Below, piece after piece: positions 35,757-49,313 of a stretch of 64,000 nucleotides of DNA. The stretch covers positions 1-64,000 of the forward strand of contig DGIZ01000124.1 of the NCBI GenBank assembly GCA_002386585.1, read 5' to 3'. Both the position numbers and the translations under genes were made by a program. The notes beneath the pieces were generated by a model, which was not told the DNA's origin, made no database searches, and saw nothing but the letters and a program-made list of their open reading frames with translations. The stretch's first letter is position 1, and each line of letters begins with the position of its first letter. Source of the stretch: Brevundimonas sp. UBA4609. Lineage in GTDB: Bacteria > Pseudomonadota > Alphaproteobacteria > Caulobacterales > Caulobacteraceae.

Positions 35757-35940
35757 ACTGCTCGGTGCTTTCAAATCTTGTGTCCGCCGTTGGGCGGGCG
35801 GCCTGCAACCGGACAGGCCTGGCGGCCCGCTACGGCGCGACGACAGGGAAGGCCGGAACGGGTGGGCTCGTCAGGAAGTAGAACTGCATGGCGCCGCCGA
35901 TGTTCGTGCCGATGACGCCCACTAGCGAAACCTGGTTCCG
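35757..35940. other. merP-merA spacer with a short membrane-like fragment
   Basis: After the merP stop the leftward frame continues as SLVGVIGTNIGGAMQFYFL and stops at about 35830, a hydrophobic fragment with no recognised family. An inverted repeat CCACTAGCG / CGCTAGTGG spans the merP stop (about 35930-35958). This is the place where merC or merF genes usually lie, so a decayed transporter is possible. Confidence 0.35.
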
Positions 35941-36243
35941 CTAGTGGCTGGCCCGAACACGCGCGGGATAGCCGGCGTTGGTCGAGGCCTGAGCCAGGAC
36001 TGTCGGCGTCACTCGCACGTCGTCGTAGGTCACGGTCGCCACGGCCCGTCCGGCGTCGCCAGGGTTCACGGATACAGCCGTAACGCCCGGAACCCGCGAG
36101 ATAGCGCGTCGAACGATAGGGGCGCACGTCACACAGGACACATTGGTGACATCCAGCGTCACCGTGCGTTCGGCCGCCTGCGCCGTTTCGGCAGTGAAAA
36201 GCGCCGCTGCAACTGCAAGGGCGGCGCGGATGGAAAGGGTCAT
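35941..36243 (-). CDS. merP: MerP periplasmic mercury-binding protein
   Basis: This 100-residue protein has a signal peptide (to AQAAE) and one HMA fold whose metal loop reads VSCVTCAPIV, the C-x2-C that passes Hg(II) to MerT. It is encoded between merT and merA. GGAG lies about 12 bp upstream of the ATG at 36243. Confidence 0.92.
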   Translation of the reverse strand: MTLSIRAALAVAAALFTAETAQAAERTVTLDVTNVSCVTCAPIVRRAISRVPGVTAVSVNPGDAGRAVATVTYDDVRVTPTVLAQASTNAGYPARVRASH

Positions 36244-36262
36244 GGCCTTGATCTCCAGGAAC

Positions 36263-36673
36263 TCACGCGCCGAGTAGCAGCGGCGCAACATAGGGAAATG
36301 CGACGGCGATGGCGACGAGCACGGACGCCGCCCAAAGCGCGATCTTGACAAGGCGGGTGGAGCCCGGTCGAGCGCAGGTCTCGCCTTCGGCGCAGGCGGT
36401 GCGAGGACGACGATAGACGCGGAAGAATCCGACACCCAGGAAAGCCACCGCCGCAACGATGAAATAGGGTTGATAGGGCGCGAGGACCGTGACGTTGCCG
36501 ATCCAGGCCCCGCTGACGCCGAGCGCGAACAACACCAGCGGCAGAACACAGCAGGACGACGCGCCGATCGCGGCAGCAAGGCCTGCAACCGCCAGCCACG
36601 CACGGCTGGACGACTTGTCGGCTGGGGCCGCGGCGTTTCCGTTGGGGTTCTCGATGCCGTCCGAGGCGGCCAT
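36263..36673 (-). CDS. merT: MerT mercuric ion transporter
   Basis: This 136-residue inner-membrane protein has three helices. Helix 1 carries the Cys pair GASSCCVLPLVLFALGVSG, followed by APYQPYFIVAAVAFLGVGF. The loop Cys pair is in CAEGETCARPG. It imports Hg(II) from MerP for MerA. It is first in merTPA, transcribed from the MerR-type promoter at 36703-36733. Confidence 0.95.
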   Translation of the reverse strand: MAASDGIENPNGNAAAPADKSSSRAWLAVAGLAAAIGASSCCVLPLVLFALGVSGAWIGNVTVLAPYQPYFIVAAVAFLGVGFFRVYRRPRTACAEGETCARPGSTRLVKIALWAASVLVAIAVAFPYVAPLLLGA

Positions 36674-36702
36674 TGCCCACTCCTTCTCTTGGTGATGAAG
36701 GC

Positions 36703-36733
36703 AAGATAGGGTCTGTAGCGACTACAGATACAA
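36703..36733 (-). promoter_or_regulatory. MerR-type promoter of merTPA
   Basis: On the minus strand a -35 TTGTAT (36733-36728) and a -10 TATCTT (36708-36703) are 19 bp apart. The perfect dyad TCTGTAG-CGA-CTACAGA (36712-36728) lies in the spacer. Confidence 0.85.
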
Positions 36734-36747
36734 GGGCTTTATCTTCG

Positions 36748-37191
36748 ATGGACAAATTCGCCCTGCGTGACACGACGCCGCAGTTCGCGATCGGCGTGCT
36801 GTCGCGCCGAACCGGCGTCAACATCGAGACCGTCCGCTACTATGAGCGGATCGGCTTGATCCCTGCGCCGGCTCGCAGCGACGGGGGGCACCGCCTCTAC
36901 GGCGGGGGGCACCTCCTTCGGTTAAACTTCGTTCGGCGGGCTCGTGATCTCGGTTTCACGCTGAATGAGGTTCGAGCCCTGCTGGACTTGGCGGAACAGC
37001 GGGATCGACCCTGTACCGAGGTCCGCGAAGTGGCCGCCGTGCACCTGACTGATGTGCGCTCCAAGATCGTCAGCTTGCGGGCGATGGAGCGGGTTCTTTC
37101 CGACATGGTGGCCCGTTGCGCCGAAGGCTCGACGCCGGACTGCCCCATCATCGAGGCGCTGTTCGACACCGAAGCGGTGCACCCCGTTTGA
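36748..37191 (+). CDS. merR: MerR mercury-responsive regulator
   Basis: This 147-residue MerR has the helix-turn-helix FAIGVLSRRTGVNIETVRYYE and mercury-site cysteines in RPCTEVREVA and ARCAEGSTPDCPIIEAL. The start at 36748 (MDKFALRD) lies beyond the operator; the longer frame from 36673 would run through the promoter. It is divergent from merT. Confidence 0.93.
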   Translation: MDKFALRDTTPQFAIGVLSRRTGVNIETVRYYERIGLIPAPARSDGGHRLYGGGHLLRLNFVRRARDLGFTLNEVRALLDLAEQRDRPCTEVREVAAVHLTDVRSKIVSLRAMERVLSDMVARCAEGSTPDCPIIEALFDTEAVHPV

Positions 37192-37652
37192 TGGGTTGCG
37201 AAATTTAAGTCGATGATTTCTACGCCGTCATAGGGTGTGGGTGGTGGCCGTCCTTCTGGCCTTCAGGAGCTACAACAACCTCGGCGACCTCGGTCGGCTT
37301 CGTCATATCGGCCTGTTTGTCGTCAGCGCCACCTTGCCGGCCCTCAGCCAGACGCGCGCGCCCCTTCCTCCGGCGGTTGACCGACGGCGTTGGTCTCTTC
37401 GCCCTGGCGCCGTGTCTGCGCGGACTGCTGGCGATCAGCCTGGCTGCTGCGGCGGGCGGGGCGATCCGCACCTGCAGGATCACGTGCAGGACAAGGGGAC
37501 GGATGAGACTACGCATGCCGATCCCTATGTGATCGACGAGCGACACAGGCGCTGGCCGTGGTCCAGGCGGTGAGGCCGCTCGCTCTCCTGTCTCTGTCAT
37601 TGACCGGCGGCGGAACCGCCGGCCGACGACGAAGGCGTGAACCCCCTGTGGA
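37192..37652. other. Intergenic stretch without a recognisable gene
   Basis: Both strands have open frames here, but none shows a family motif, a signal peptide or a good ribosome site. A 7-bp stem hairpin CCGGCGG / CCGCCGG (37604-37622) lies past the stop of the leftward anchor gene and may be its terminator. Confidence 0.45.
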
Positions 37653-38300
37653 TCAGACGACGCGTTTCACTTCGGTGTAGGCACCTTCGGTCTTGAGGGT
37701 GACTGTCACGGGTGCGCCCGTGCGATTGCGCCAGAACCAGCCGTGACTGCCGGTGAAGGCCGCCGTCAGTTCGCCGGTTTCGCTCTGGGACGAGCCCTTG
37801 CCGTAGCCGTGGTAGGAGACGCCGGGGCGATCCGCGTGGGTGTCGAAGTTCAGGCGTCCGCCGCTGCTCGTCCAGGTGAAGCGGGCCTTGGCGCCCTCCG
37901 TCATGACCAGTTTGATTTCGGCGCCCTGGTCGGGCGCCAGGGTCAGTATGGTTTCATCGGTGCGCTGGCCGGAGGCGGCGTCGGGCGCCGGGCTGGCGGC
38001 CGCGGATTGGGCGACCGCAGCGACGACGACGGGCGCTGGACTCGCCTCGATCGGAGCCGCGGCTGCAGCGGCGTCCATCGCCTCGTCCGCCTTGGCTTCC
38101 GCAGCCAGGGAGACCTTGATCCGGCCCATCTCGGTCAGGCCGAAGACCGTTCCCACCCGGGTCGGATCGACGCCGTACTCGGACGGCAGGACGACAGTGA
38201 CGAGCAGGCCGGCGGCGACGACGGCGGCGATGCCGGTCGAGCGGAGCAACTGACCCGTGGTGGGCAGGTCGGACAGGCGGGGTTTGTCAGCGTTGTACAT
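37653..38300 (-). CDS. Membrane-anchored periplasmic protein of the czc-hupE operon
   Basis: This 215-residue protein has one N-terminal membrane anchor (IAAVVAAGLLVTVVLPS), a long Ala/Pro-rich linker and a C-terminal beta-rich domain with SGGRLNFDTHADRPG and TGSHGWFWRNRTGAPVTVTL. It resembles proteins annotated as transmembrane anchor proteins beside hupE and czc genes. The role is unknown; the domain looks like an extracytoplasmic sensor or assembly factor. It is 15 bp after hupE. Confidence 0.7.
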   Translation of the reverse strand: MYNADKPRLSDLPTTGQLLRSTGIAAVVAAGLLVTVVLPSEYGVDPTRVGTVFGLTEMGRIKVSLAAEAKADEAMDAAAAAAPIEASPAPVVVAAVAQSAAASPAPDAASGQRTDETILTLAPDQGAEIKLVMTEGAKARFTWTSSGGRLNFDTHADRPGVSYHGYGKGSSQSETGELTAAFTGSHGWFWRNRTGAPVTVTLKTEGAYTEVKRVV

Positions 38301-38315
38301 GGTTCAGGTCTCCGG

Positions 38316-39047
38316 TCAGGCGACGAAATAGCCGACGAGCTGGTAGCCCGTCAGAATGAAGCCGAGGGTCATGAGGACGACGTTGGCGAGATAGGCGTGT
38401 TTGAAAAAGCTCTCGCTGCGGCGCCAGAAACCCATGACGATGAGGATGGCGCCGAGCGCCAGAAGCTGGCCGATCTCCACGCCGATGTTGAAGGCGACGA
38501 GATTGACCAACAGGCCGTCGGGGGACAGCTGGAAGTCCTGCAGCTTGGTGGCCAGGCCGAAGCCGTGGAACAGGCCGAACACCAGGGTGGCGACCTTGGT
38601 GTTGGGCTGGAAGCCGAACCAGCGCTGGAAGGCGCCCAGGTTGTCGAGCGCCTTGTAGACGACCGACAGGCCGATGATCGCATCCACCAGGTAGCTGGAG
38701 ACGCTGATGTTGGTCAGCACGCCGAGCAGCAGGGTCGTGGAGTGACCGATGGCGAACATGGTCACGTAGATGCTGATGTCTTTCAGCCGGTAGAGGAAGA
38801 AGATCACCCCGAACAGGAACAGCAGGTGGTCGTACCCGGTCACCATGTGCTTGGCGCCGAGATAGACGAACGGCCAGAAGACGATCCCGGAGGTTTCCTG
38901 GATATAGCCCTTGTCGCCCTCGGCCACGCCGTGGGCGAGCGCCTGGGCGGCGGCGCCGTCGATGATGAAGAAGATGAGGACGGCCAGAAGCGCCGTCGCT
39001 GGGGATTTCAGCCAGGACCAGGGGTCGTGGCGGGACGCGATTGTCAT
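38316..39047 (-). CDS. hupE: HupE/UreJ-family membrane protein
   Basis: This 243-residue membrane protein has about seven hydrophobic segments and the family features GAKHMVTGYDHLLFLFGVIFF, FAIGHSTTLLLGV and FGLFHGFGLATKL, with His/Asp residues suited to Ni or Co. HupE/UreJ proteins are proposed nickel/cobalt permeases. It lies 77 bp after czcA with a very stable hairpin in the gap. AGAGGA precedes the ATG. Confidence 0.85.
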   Translation of the reverse strand: MTIASRHDPWSWLKSPATALLAVLIFFIIDGAAAQALAHGVAEGDKGYIQETSGIVFWPFVYLGAKHMVTGYDHLLFLFGVIFFLYRLKDISIYVTMFAIGHSTTLLLGVLTNISVSSYLVDAIIGLSVVYKALDNLGAFQRWFGFQPNTKVATLVFGLFHGFGLATKLQDFQLSPDGLLVNLVAFNIGVEIGQLLALGAILIVMGFWRRSESFFKHAYLANVVLMTLGFILTGYQLVGYFVA

Positions 39048-39088
39048 GTGAATCCTCTTGGGCGGAAATCGAGTGTGCGGGAGGAAGG

Positions 39089-39116
39089 GGGCGGCGCGGC
39101 CGAAGCCGCGCCGCCC
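39089..39116 (-). terminator. UUCG-capped hairpin between czcA and hupE
   Basis: A perfect 12-bp GC-only stem (GGGCGGCGCGGC / GCCGCGCCGCCC) carries the loop TTCG when read on the minus strand. It is followed by CCTTCCTCCC, not a T-run. It is probably an mRNA 3' stabiliser or partial attenuator inside the operon. Confidence 0.55.
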
Positions 39117-39124
39117 GGACGCCC

Positions 39125-43601
<4,477 letters not shown>

Positions 43602-43605
<4 letters not shown>

Positions 43606-44912
43606 GGTTGGATCTCCGGGCCGATCAGATCGGCATGGGCGCCGGTCAGCCGGTCAAGGCGGGCGCGATCAAGATGGAAGGCCTGAAGCGCCGTCACGCG
43701 GCGCGCCCGGGTCTGCAACAGGGCCGTGTGGGCGCTCATGACGTCGTTGTAGGTGAAGCCGCCGCGCGCGAAGCCGTCCCGGACCAGGGTCACGGCGCGT
43801 TGCGCTTGCGGCAGGGTTTCCTCGGCGATGCGTCGGGCTTCGTTCGCCCGCGCCAGCAGTTGGACCTGCAGGCGGGCGATCTCGCGTTCGCGGTCGATGC
43901 GCAAGGCGTTCATGTCCGCCTGAGCGGCATGGCCTTCGGCGCGCGCGCGGTCGATGGCGCCCTGGTTTCGATCATAACGCTGCAGGGGGATCGATCCGCC
44001 GACGACGAGGGCGACCTCGCTGTCCCAGATGTGCCGGACGCCGACGCTGACCGTGGGGTCGGGAACAGCGCGCGCCTCCTCGACGCGGGCGCGGCCCTCG
44101 GCGATGGAACGCTGGGCCGCGAAGACGTCCAGATCGGCCTGGGCGGGCGCGCCCGCCGCGACGCGGGCGGCGCTGACGTCCTCGAACGCGGCGGCGCCGA
44201 TGACGAAATCTGCGCCGCCGTCCCAGAACTTGGCCAGGGTGATGCGGGCCATGCGCACCGTGATCTCGGCCTGGTCGAAGTCGATCTGGGCCTGGGCCAG
44301 TTCGGCTTCGGCGCGGGCTCCGGCGAACAGCGGGTCACGCGCAGCTTTCACCCGGCGTTGCACTTCCGTCTGGAAGCGCTCGGCCAGGACGAGCCGTTCG
44401 CGGGCGATCTCCAGCTGGGCTTCGGCCGTCAGGACTTCGGACCAGTTGCGCTGGACCCGTTCAAGCCGGTCCAATTGGGCCACGCGGGCCTGGGCGGCGA
44501 CGAGACCGGTTTCTCCGCGCGCCAGCGTCACCCGGGCGGAACGGTCTCCGCCTCTCTCCAGGCGCTGCTCATAGGAGAGGGTCGTCTCGGTTCGGCCGAG
44601 AATGTCTCCTCCGCCGAACGTGGGGAGGTTCTCGACCATCAGGCCGACGACAGGGTTCGGGCGAGCGTCAGCCTGCCGCACGCCGGCTTGCGCCGCCTCT
44701 GTGCGAGCGGCGGTTCCGGCCAGGGCGGGATCGGCCCCGACGGCGCGGCGTAGGGCCTCTTCCAGAGGAAGGGGGCGGGCAGGGGCGGTCGCGGGCGTCG
44801 CCTGGGCGAGCGCCTCGACGGGCGGCCAGGCCGCCGCGAGTGTGAGCGCGAGGGCCGAAACGGCCGCACGACGCGCCCACGATCCGGCGGGGCCGGACAT
44901 GGGATGTCTCAA
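43602..44912 (-). CDS. czcC: TolC-family outer-membrane channel (CzcC, second set)
   Basis: This outer-membrane factor has 436 residues from TTG 44912 or 432 from ATG 44900. A GGAG motif fits the TTG best. It has a signal peptide to ALAQA, then two TolC repeats with ADARPNPVVGLMVENL and VPDPTVSVGVRHIW. It is the first RND gene after the His-rich protein. Confidence 0.9.
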
Positions 44913-44960
44913 GGATAGTCTCCAGAACAGGGGCGCGCGCGGCCGAGCGGCCGCGCAGGA

Positions 44961-45386
44961 TCAGGCGATCAGGCGCGCGTGTCTTGGAGGGCGTGAAGGG
45001 CCGTCGCCGGTGAGGCCGGGCGGCAGGGCGTGAGGCGAAGGCCCCAGGTCGACGGCGGCCATGAGGCCGGATCCGGCGGGATGCGCCGGGCTGGTCAAGG
45101 CGAGGTGGATATCGCCGCCGCCGTTGTGGTGATGATTATAGGGGGCGTCCTGGCCATTATCGGCGGCGTCGAGAGACGCGTCGCTTCCCGGCGTTTCACC
45201 GGCCTGGACCTGATCGGGGTGATGATCGTGGTCGTGGGCCACGTCCGCCATGGCCTCATAGGACACGCCGGGGAACTGTGTGCCGTGTTGGACGCGGTGC
45301 TGGTTGTTGAGCACCCCATGCATCTGCACCGCGACCATGATGGTCACGCCGAGATAGATGCAAAGGAGGCGGATCAGTCGCGGCAA
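44961..45386 (-). CDS. Histidine-rich exported protein ahead of the second czcCBA
   Basis: This 141-residue protein starts at a probable TTG with a hydrophobic signal (IRLLCIYLGVTIMVAVQ). It has two His-rich stretches (DVAHDHDHHPD and NHHHNGGGDIH). By position it matches the His-rich protein before the first czc operon, though the two are not alignable by eye. It is a possible metal buffer or CzcI-like regulator. Confidence 0.6.
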   Translation of the reverse strand: MPRLIRLLCIYLGVTIMVAVQMHGVLNNQHRVQHGTQFPGVSYEAMADVAHDHDHHPDQVQAGETPGSDASLDAADNGQDAPYNHHHNGGGDIHLALTSPAHPAGSGLMAAVDLGPSPHALPPGLTGDGPSRPPRHARLIA

Positions 45387-45479
45387 GTTGAAAATTCCCA
45401 GATCAAATTCCGTTAGGGGAAAATCGTATCCCGCGCAACGGACTGATGGTCGCTGGGGCGGAGGGCGGCGCGGCCATCG

Positions 45480-46607
45480 TCACGCTTCGGCCCGTCGGCG
45501 GGCCATGGCCCGCCGACGAAGCCACATGATCAGGCCCGTGATCGACAGGATCACCGGGGAGACGCCGCCCAGGACGATGATGGTCTGCCAGATCAGGCCG
45601 GTGTCGCCGCCGTCGTGGATGTTGCGCATCCAGCGGGAGAGGGGATCACCACCGCCCGTCGGACCTTGGCCAGGCTTGATCTGGCCGGAGGCGTCGACGA
45701 TCTGCAGGGTTGTGGGAGCTGGTTGTCCCGGCGGGGCGATCTGAATGCGCCAGGAGGGCTCATTTCCTATGATCGGCGCGCTGATGCTGATGATCCGGGC
45801 CCCCGCCGTCGAGGCTTGGGCGCTTCGGAGCACGGCGTCGATCTCAAGACTGGGATGGGGGATCGGCGGGGCGAAGCGGTCGCCCTGCGGCGCGGAGGAT
45901 CCGGCTTCGGCTTGGTGGACCCCGAACAGGGCGCGGCTGGTCTGGGGGAAGGATATGTAGACACGGGTCAGGGACAGGACGGCCAGCGGCAGGCAGATCC
46001 AGAAACCGATCATGTGGTGCAGGTTGAACAGCATGGACGGACCGCGGCGCCAGCGCAGGGCCTTTATCACGGCGCCGTTTCGCGGCCACCATAACCACAG
46101 GCCGGTGGCGCAACTGACGAACATGGCCCAGCCCAGCCCGCCGACGAACTTGGGGCCGACTTTCGGAATGAAGAGAGACCCGTGCAGTCGGTGCAGCCAT
46201 TGGGGTAAGGCGCGAGAGACGTCGGCCAGACCGAGAACCTTGCCGGTTGGGGGATCAATCCAGACGTTGAGATTGCGCAGTCGGCCGCCGGATGCGTCTT
46301 CTTCCTTCAGCCGAGCCACCACCACGACCGGGTCTCCCGCCTTCTCCGGCAGGCGAAGCTGGGTGAAGTCGGCCTGGCCCTTGAAGGCGGTCTCGGCGGC
46401 CTGGACATAGATCGACGGCGCCTGCCTGACGTCCGGACCGCTGACCGCATAGCGTTCGGGGTGAGTGAGGCGCTCCAGCCCGTCTTTCCAGACCAGGATG
46501 GCGCCGGAGGTCGAGAGCGGAATGATGGCGATCAACAGCCCCACGCCGATCCAGAGATGGACGTCCAGCCAGAGGCGACGCAGTCGGCTGGAAAGGGATG
46601 CGGTCAT
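45480..46607 (-). CDS. PepSY-domain inner-membrane protein (putative metal reductase)
   Basis: This 375-residue protein of the PepSY-TM family has about four helices: VHLWIGVGLLIAIIPLSTSG, a long periplasmic loop with PepSY repeats, LGWAMFVSCATGLWLW, FNLHHMIGFWICLPLAVLSL, and a last helix before an Arg-rich tail. The His residues at LDVHLW, LHRLHGSLF and NLHHMIG are the haem-ligand pattern of this family. It is divergent from the Zur-controlled receptor, so the Zur box may repress both. Confidence 0.82.
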   Translation of the reverse strand: MTASLSSRLRRLWLDVHLWIGVGLLIAIIPLSTSGAILVWKDGLERLTHPERYAVSGPDVRQAPSIYVQAAETAFKGQADFTQLRLPEKAGDPVVVVARLKEEDASGGRLRNLNVWIDPPTGKVLGLADVSRALPQWLHRLHGSLFIPKVGPKFVGGLGWAMFVSCATGLWLWWPRNGAVIKALRWRRGPSMLFNLHHMIGFWICLPLAVLSLTRVYISFPQTSRALFGVHQAEAGSSAPQGDRFAPPIPHPSLEIDAVLRSAQASTAGARIISISAPIIGNEPSWRIQIAPPGQPAPTTLQIVDASGQIKPGQGPTGGGDPLSRWMRNIHDGGDTGLIWQTIIVLGGVSPVILSITGLIMWLRRRAMARRRAEA

Positions 46608-46734
46608 GATGGGCTCACGATGGGGCGCTTTCGTCCTTAGCAGGCTGATTTTCAGTCGCAAGTCCGTCGCAACGGAATGGTCGACGGGCGGCCCGGAAGG
46701 AGGGCGAAGGTCGAGGCGTCTTGACGGGTCGTGA

Positions 46735-46749
46735 TGTTATCTCATAACA
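46735..46749. promoter_or_regulatory. Zur box overlapping the receptor promoter
   Basis: TGTTAT-CTC-ATAACA is a perfect inverted repeat of the Zur type. TTGACG at 46721-46726 with 17 bp puts the -10 at 46744-46749, inside the box. The receptor start is 36 bp downstream. Repression when zinc is plentiful is the expected logic. Confidence 0.8.
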
Positions 46750-46784
46750 GGTTGCGGCGCGGTCTTCGCCGTCCGAGGTTCCCC

Positions 46785-48839
46785 ATGTCTGTATCGCTTT
46801 CCCCCGTCCGGTCGCCGCGTCTTCTCCTCCTGACGGCCGCCGCCTGGAGCGGCCTGGCCGGGGCCGCCGCCGCCCAGAGCCAGGCCCAGGCCCAGAAGGC
46901 GCCGGAGGAGGTCGTCGAGGTGGCGGACGTGATCGTCACGGCGGCGCCCTATGGCGTCAGCCACCGCGCCACCGTGATCGCCACCGACGTGCTGGACGAA
47001 GAGGCCCTGGCCGTTGCGCCGGCCTCGTCCCTGGGAGATCTTCTGGCCGGGCGGCCCGGCCTGCGGTCGACCAGCTTCGCGCCCGGCGCCAGTCGCCCGG
47101 TCATTCGCGGCCTGTCCGGTCCGCGGGTCCAGGTTCTGAGCAATGGCATCGGCCTGATCGACGCCAGTTCCATCTCGCCCGACCACGCCGTGGCGACGGA
47201 TCCGGCCGAGGCCAGCCGGGTCGAGATCATCCGCGGGCCGGCGACCCTGGTCTATGGCGGCTCCGCCATCGGCGGGGTGGTCAACATCATCGACGACCGG
47301 GTTCCGACGGAACTGCCGGAAGGCGGCCTTTCGGGCGTGGTCTCCACCCAGGCCTCCAGCGTCGACGACGGACGCAGCCTCTTCGGCCGCGTCACCATCG
47401 GCGCGGGCCCCTTCGCCTTCAACATCGACGGCGTGCGGCGCAAGACCGACGACTATGACATCCCGTCGCCTGCGATCTCTCGCCGCCTGGCCGAAGCCGA
47501 AGGCGTCGAGCGCGGACCGGGCGGGACCCAGGCCAACAGCTATACCGATCTGACGACCTGGGGCGTCGGCGGCTCCTACATCGGCTCCAAGGGCTTCATC
47601 GGCGTCTCCTACAAGGACACGCAGAGCGAATACGGCACCGTCGCCGAACCCGATGTCTTCATAGACCTCGACCAGACGCGCGAGGACGTGCGCGGCGAAT
47701 ACCGGTTCGAGGCGGGGCCTTTCAAAGCGATCCGCGGCGCCTACGGCCATGCCGAATACACCCATACCGAGTTCGAAGGACCGGGCGAGCCGGGCACGGT
47801 GTTCAACTCGGACGGCCAGGAAGTGCGGATTGACCTGGTCCAGCGCGAACGGAACGGCTGGAACGGTGCGGTCGGCGTCCAGGGCCTGTCACGCACCTTC
47901 GAAGCGGTCGGCGCCGAGGCCTATATCCCCTCGGTCGATATCGAGGAGACGGGCGTCTACACCGTCCAGCGCTTTGACCGCGGCGGCCTCGGCTTCGAGG
48001 GCGGTTTGCGTTTCGACCGGCGCACCCTCAAGGCCACGCCGCTGGGAGAAACGGTTCAGCTGGAGCGCCAGTTCGACAACTGGTCCGCGTCCGGCGCGGT
48101 CTTCATGCGTCCGGCGCCGGGTCTGTTTCTCGGCCTGAGCCTGGCGCGGAACGAGCGGGCGCCCAGCGAGGTCGAGCTGTTCGCGAACGGCCTGCACGTC
48201 GCCACGGCCGCGTATGAGGCCGGGGATGTCGACCTGGACTCCGAGAAGGTGACGACCCTGGAGGCCACGGCCCACTACGACAAGGGCCGCTTCAGCGGCG
48301 ACCTCCACCTGTACGGATCCAAGTACGACGGCTTCATCGACGAGCGGCCCACCGGCGAGAGCTTCGACGCCGACGGCGAACTCTTCCCGATCTATCAGTT
48401 CGTCCAGACCGGCGCGGACTTCTACGGGTTCGAGGCCGAAGGCGCCTACGCCCTGTGGGAGAGCGGCGCGCGCAAGCTGTCGCTGGAAGGCGCCGCCGAC
48501 TACGTCAAGGCCGACACCGACCTGGGGCCGGCCGCGCGGATCCCGCCCTATTCGGCGACCGCCCGCCTGGCGTGGACGTCAAAGCCGTTCGACGCCGCCA
48601 TCGAGGTGCGTCGGGTCGGCCTGCAGGACGAGGTGGCCGAGGGGGAAATGCCGACGGACGGCTATACCCTGCTGAACCTCTCGGGCGCCTGGAGGCCCCT
48701 GGCGGACCGTAATGTGACGGTCTTCGCCGAGGCCCGGAACCTGACCAACGAGGAGGCGCGCGAGCACGTCTCCTTCCTCAAGGACATCGCGCCCCTGCCG
48801 GGCCGTAATCTGCGCCTCGGCGTGGCCTACCGGTTCTAG
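46785..48839 (+). CDS. znuD: Zur-controlled TonB receptor (ZnuD-like)
   Basis: This receptor of about 684 residues has a signal peptide to AAAQS, a TonB-box-like stretch, the plug (VIVTAAPYGVSHRATVIATD, SRPVIRGLSGPRVQVL, IEIIRGPATLVYGGSAIGGVVN-like region) and a barrel ending NLRLGVAYRF. The plug style and the Zur box point to a zinc importer of the ZnuD group. ATG 46785 is chosen because it gives the signal peptide and lies beyond the operator. A MerC-like gene follows 7 bp later. Confidence 0.88.
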   Translation: MSVSLSPVRSPRLLLLTAAAWSGLAGAAAAQSQAQAQKAPEEVVEVADVIVTAAPYGVSHRATVIATDVLDEEALAVAPASSLGDLLAGRPGLRSTSFAPGASRPVIRGLSGPRVQVLSNGIGLIDASSISPDHAVATDPAEASRVEIIRGPATLVYGGSAIGGVVNIIDDRVPTELPEGGLSGVVSTQASSVDDGRSLFGRVTIGAGPFAFNIDGVRRKTDDYDIPSPAISRRLAEAEGVERGPGGTQANSYTDLTTWGVGGSYIGSKGFIGVSYKDTQSEYGTVAEPDVFIDLDQTREDVRGEYRFEAGPFKAIRGAYGHAEYTHTEFEGPGEPGTVFNSDGQEVRIDLVQRERNGWNGAVGVQGLSRTFEAVGAEAYIPSVDIEETGVYTVQRFDRGGLGFEGGLRFDRRTLKATPLGETVQLERQFDNWSASGAVFMRPAPGLFLGLSLARNERAPSEVELFANGLHVATAAYEAGDVDLDSEKVTTLEATAHYDKGRFSGDLHLYGSKYDGFIDERPTGESFDADGELFPIYQFVQTGADFYGFEAEGAYALWESGARKLSLEGAADYVKADTDLGPAARIPPYSATARLAWTSKPFDAAIEVRRVGLQDEVAEGEMPTDGYTLLNLSGAWRPLADRNVTVFAEARNLTNEEAREHVSFLKDIAPLPGRNLRLGVAYRF

Positions 48840-48846
48840 GCTGAAG

Positions 48847-49272
48847 ATGACGGCGACGGTGGAACAGGGGGCCGCAAGGCCAGGGATCGGCGGGCGCGCC
48901 GGAGGACGGACGGGCGACGCCCTGTCCATTCTCCTGTCCAGCCTGTGCCTGGTCCATTGCCTGGTCCTGTCCGTCGCCGCCGGCGCCCTGTCCCTGGCGG
49001 GCGCCTGGGTGCAGACGGCATGGGCGCACTGGGCCCTGGCCTTCGCCGCCGCAGCCCTGTCCAGCTGGACCCTGCTCCGGGAGCGGCGCGGCCTTTCCAG
49101 GATCGTGATCGGCCTGGCCGCGTTTGGCGTGGTCCTGCTCTTTCTGGGCGCGACGGAAACCCCGTCGGCCGCCTGGGGAACGCGCGTCACCGTCTTCGGG
49201 GGACTGATCCTGATCGCCGCTCACGGACTCAACTGGCGACGTCGTTTCGCCTCGCCTTGCGGCGCCTGCTGA
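48847..49272 (+). CDS. MerC-domain membrane protein
   Basis: This 141-residue protein has about four hydrophobic helices. Helix 1 reads LSSLCLVHCLVLSVAAG, with the two cysteines of the MerC family, and the C-terminus ends CGAC. MerC proteins carry Hg(II) in mer operons. Here the gene follows a Zur-regulated receptor, so zinc import through the inner membrane is a plausible alternative. Confidence 0.8.
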   Translation: MTATVEQGAARPGIGGRAGGRTGDALSILLSSLCLVHCLVLSVAAGALSLAGAWVQTAWAHWALAFAAAALSSWTLLRERRGLSRIVIGLAAFGVVLLFLGATETPSAAWGTRVTVFGGLILIAAHGLNWRRRFASPCGAC

Positions 49273-49313
49273 ACGCCTCGACCGGTTCTGTTGATCGGGC
49301 TGATCCGGCGGCC

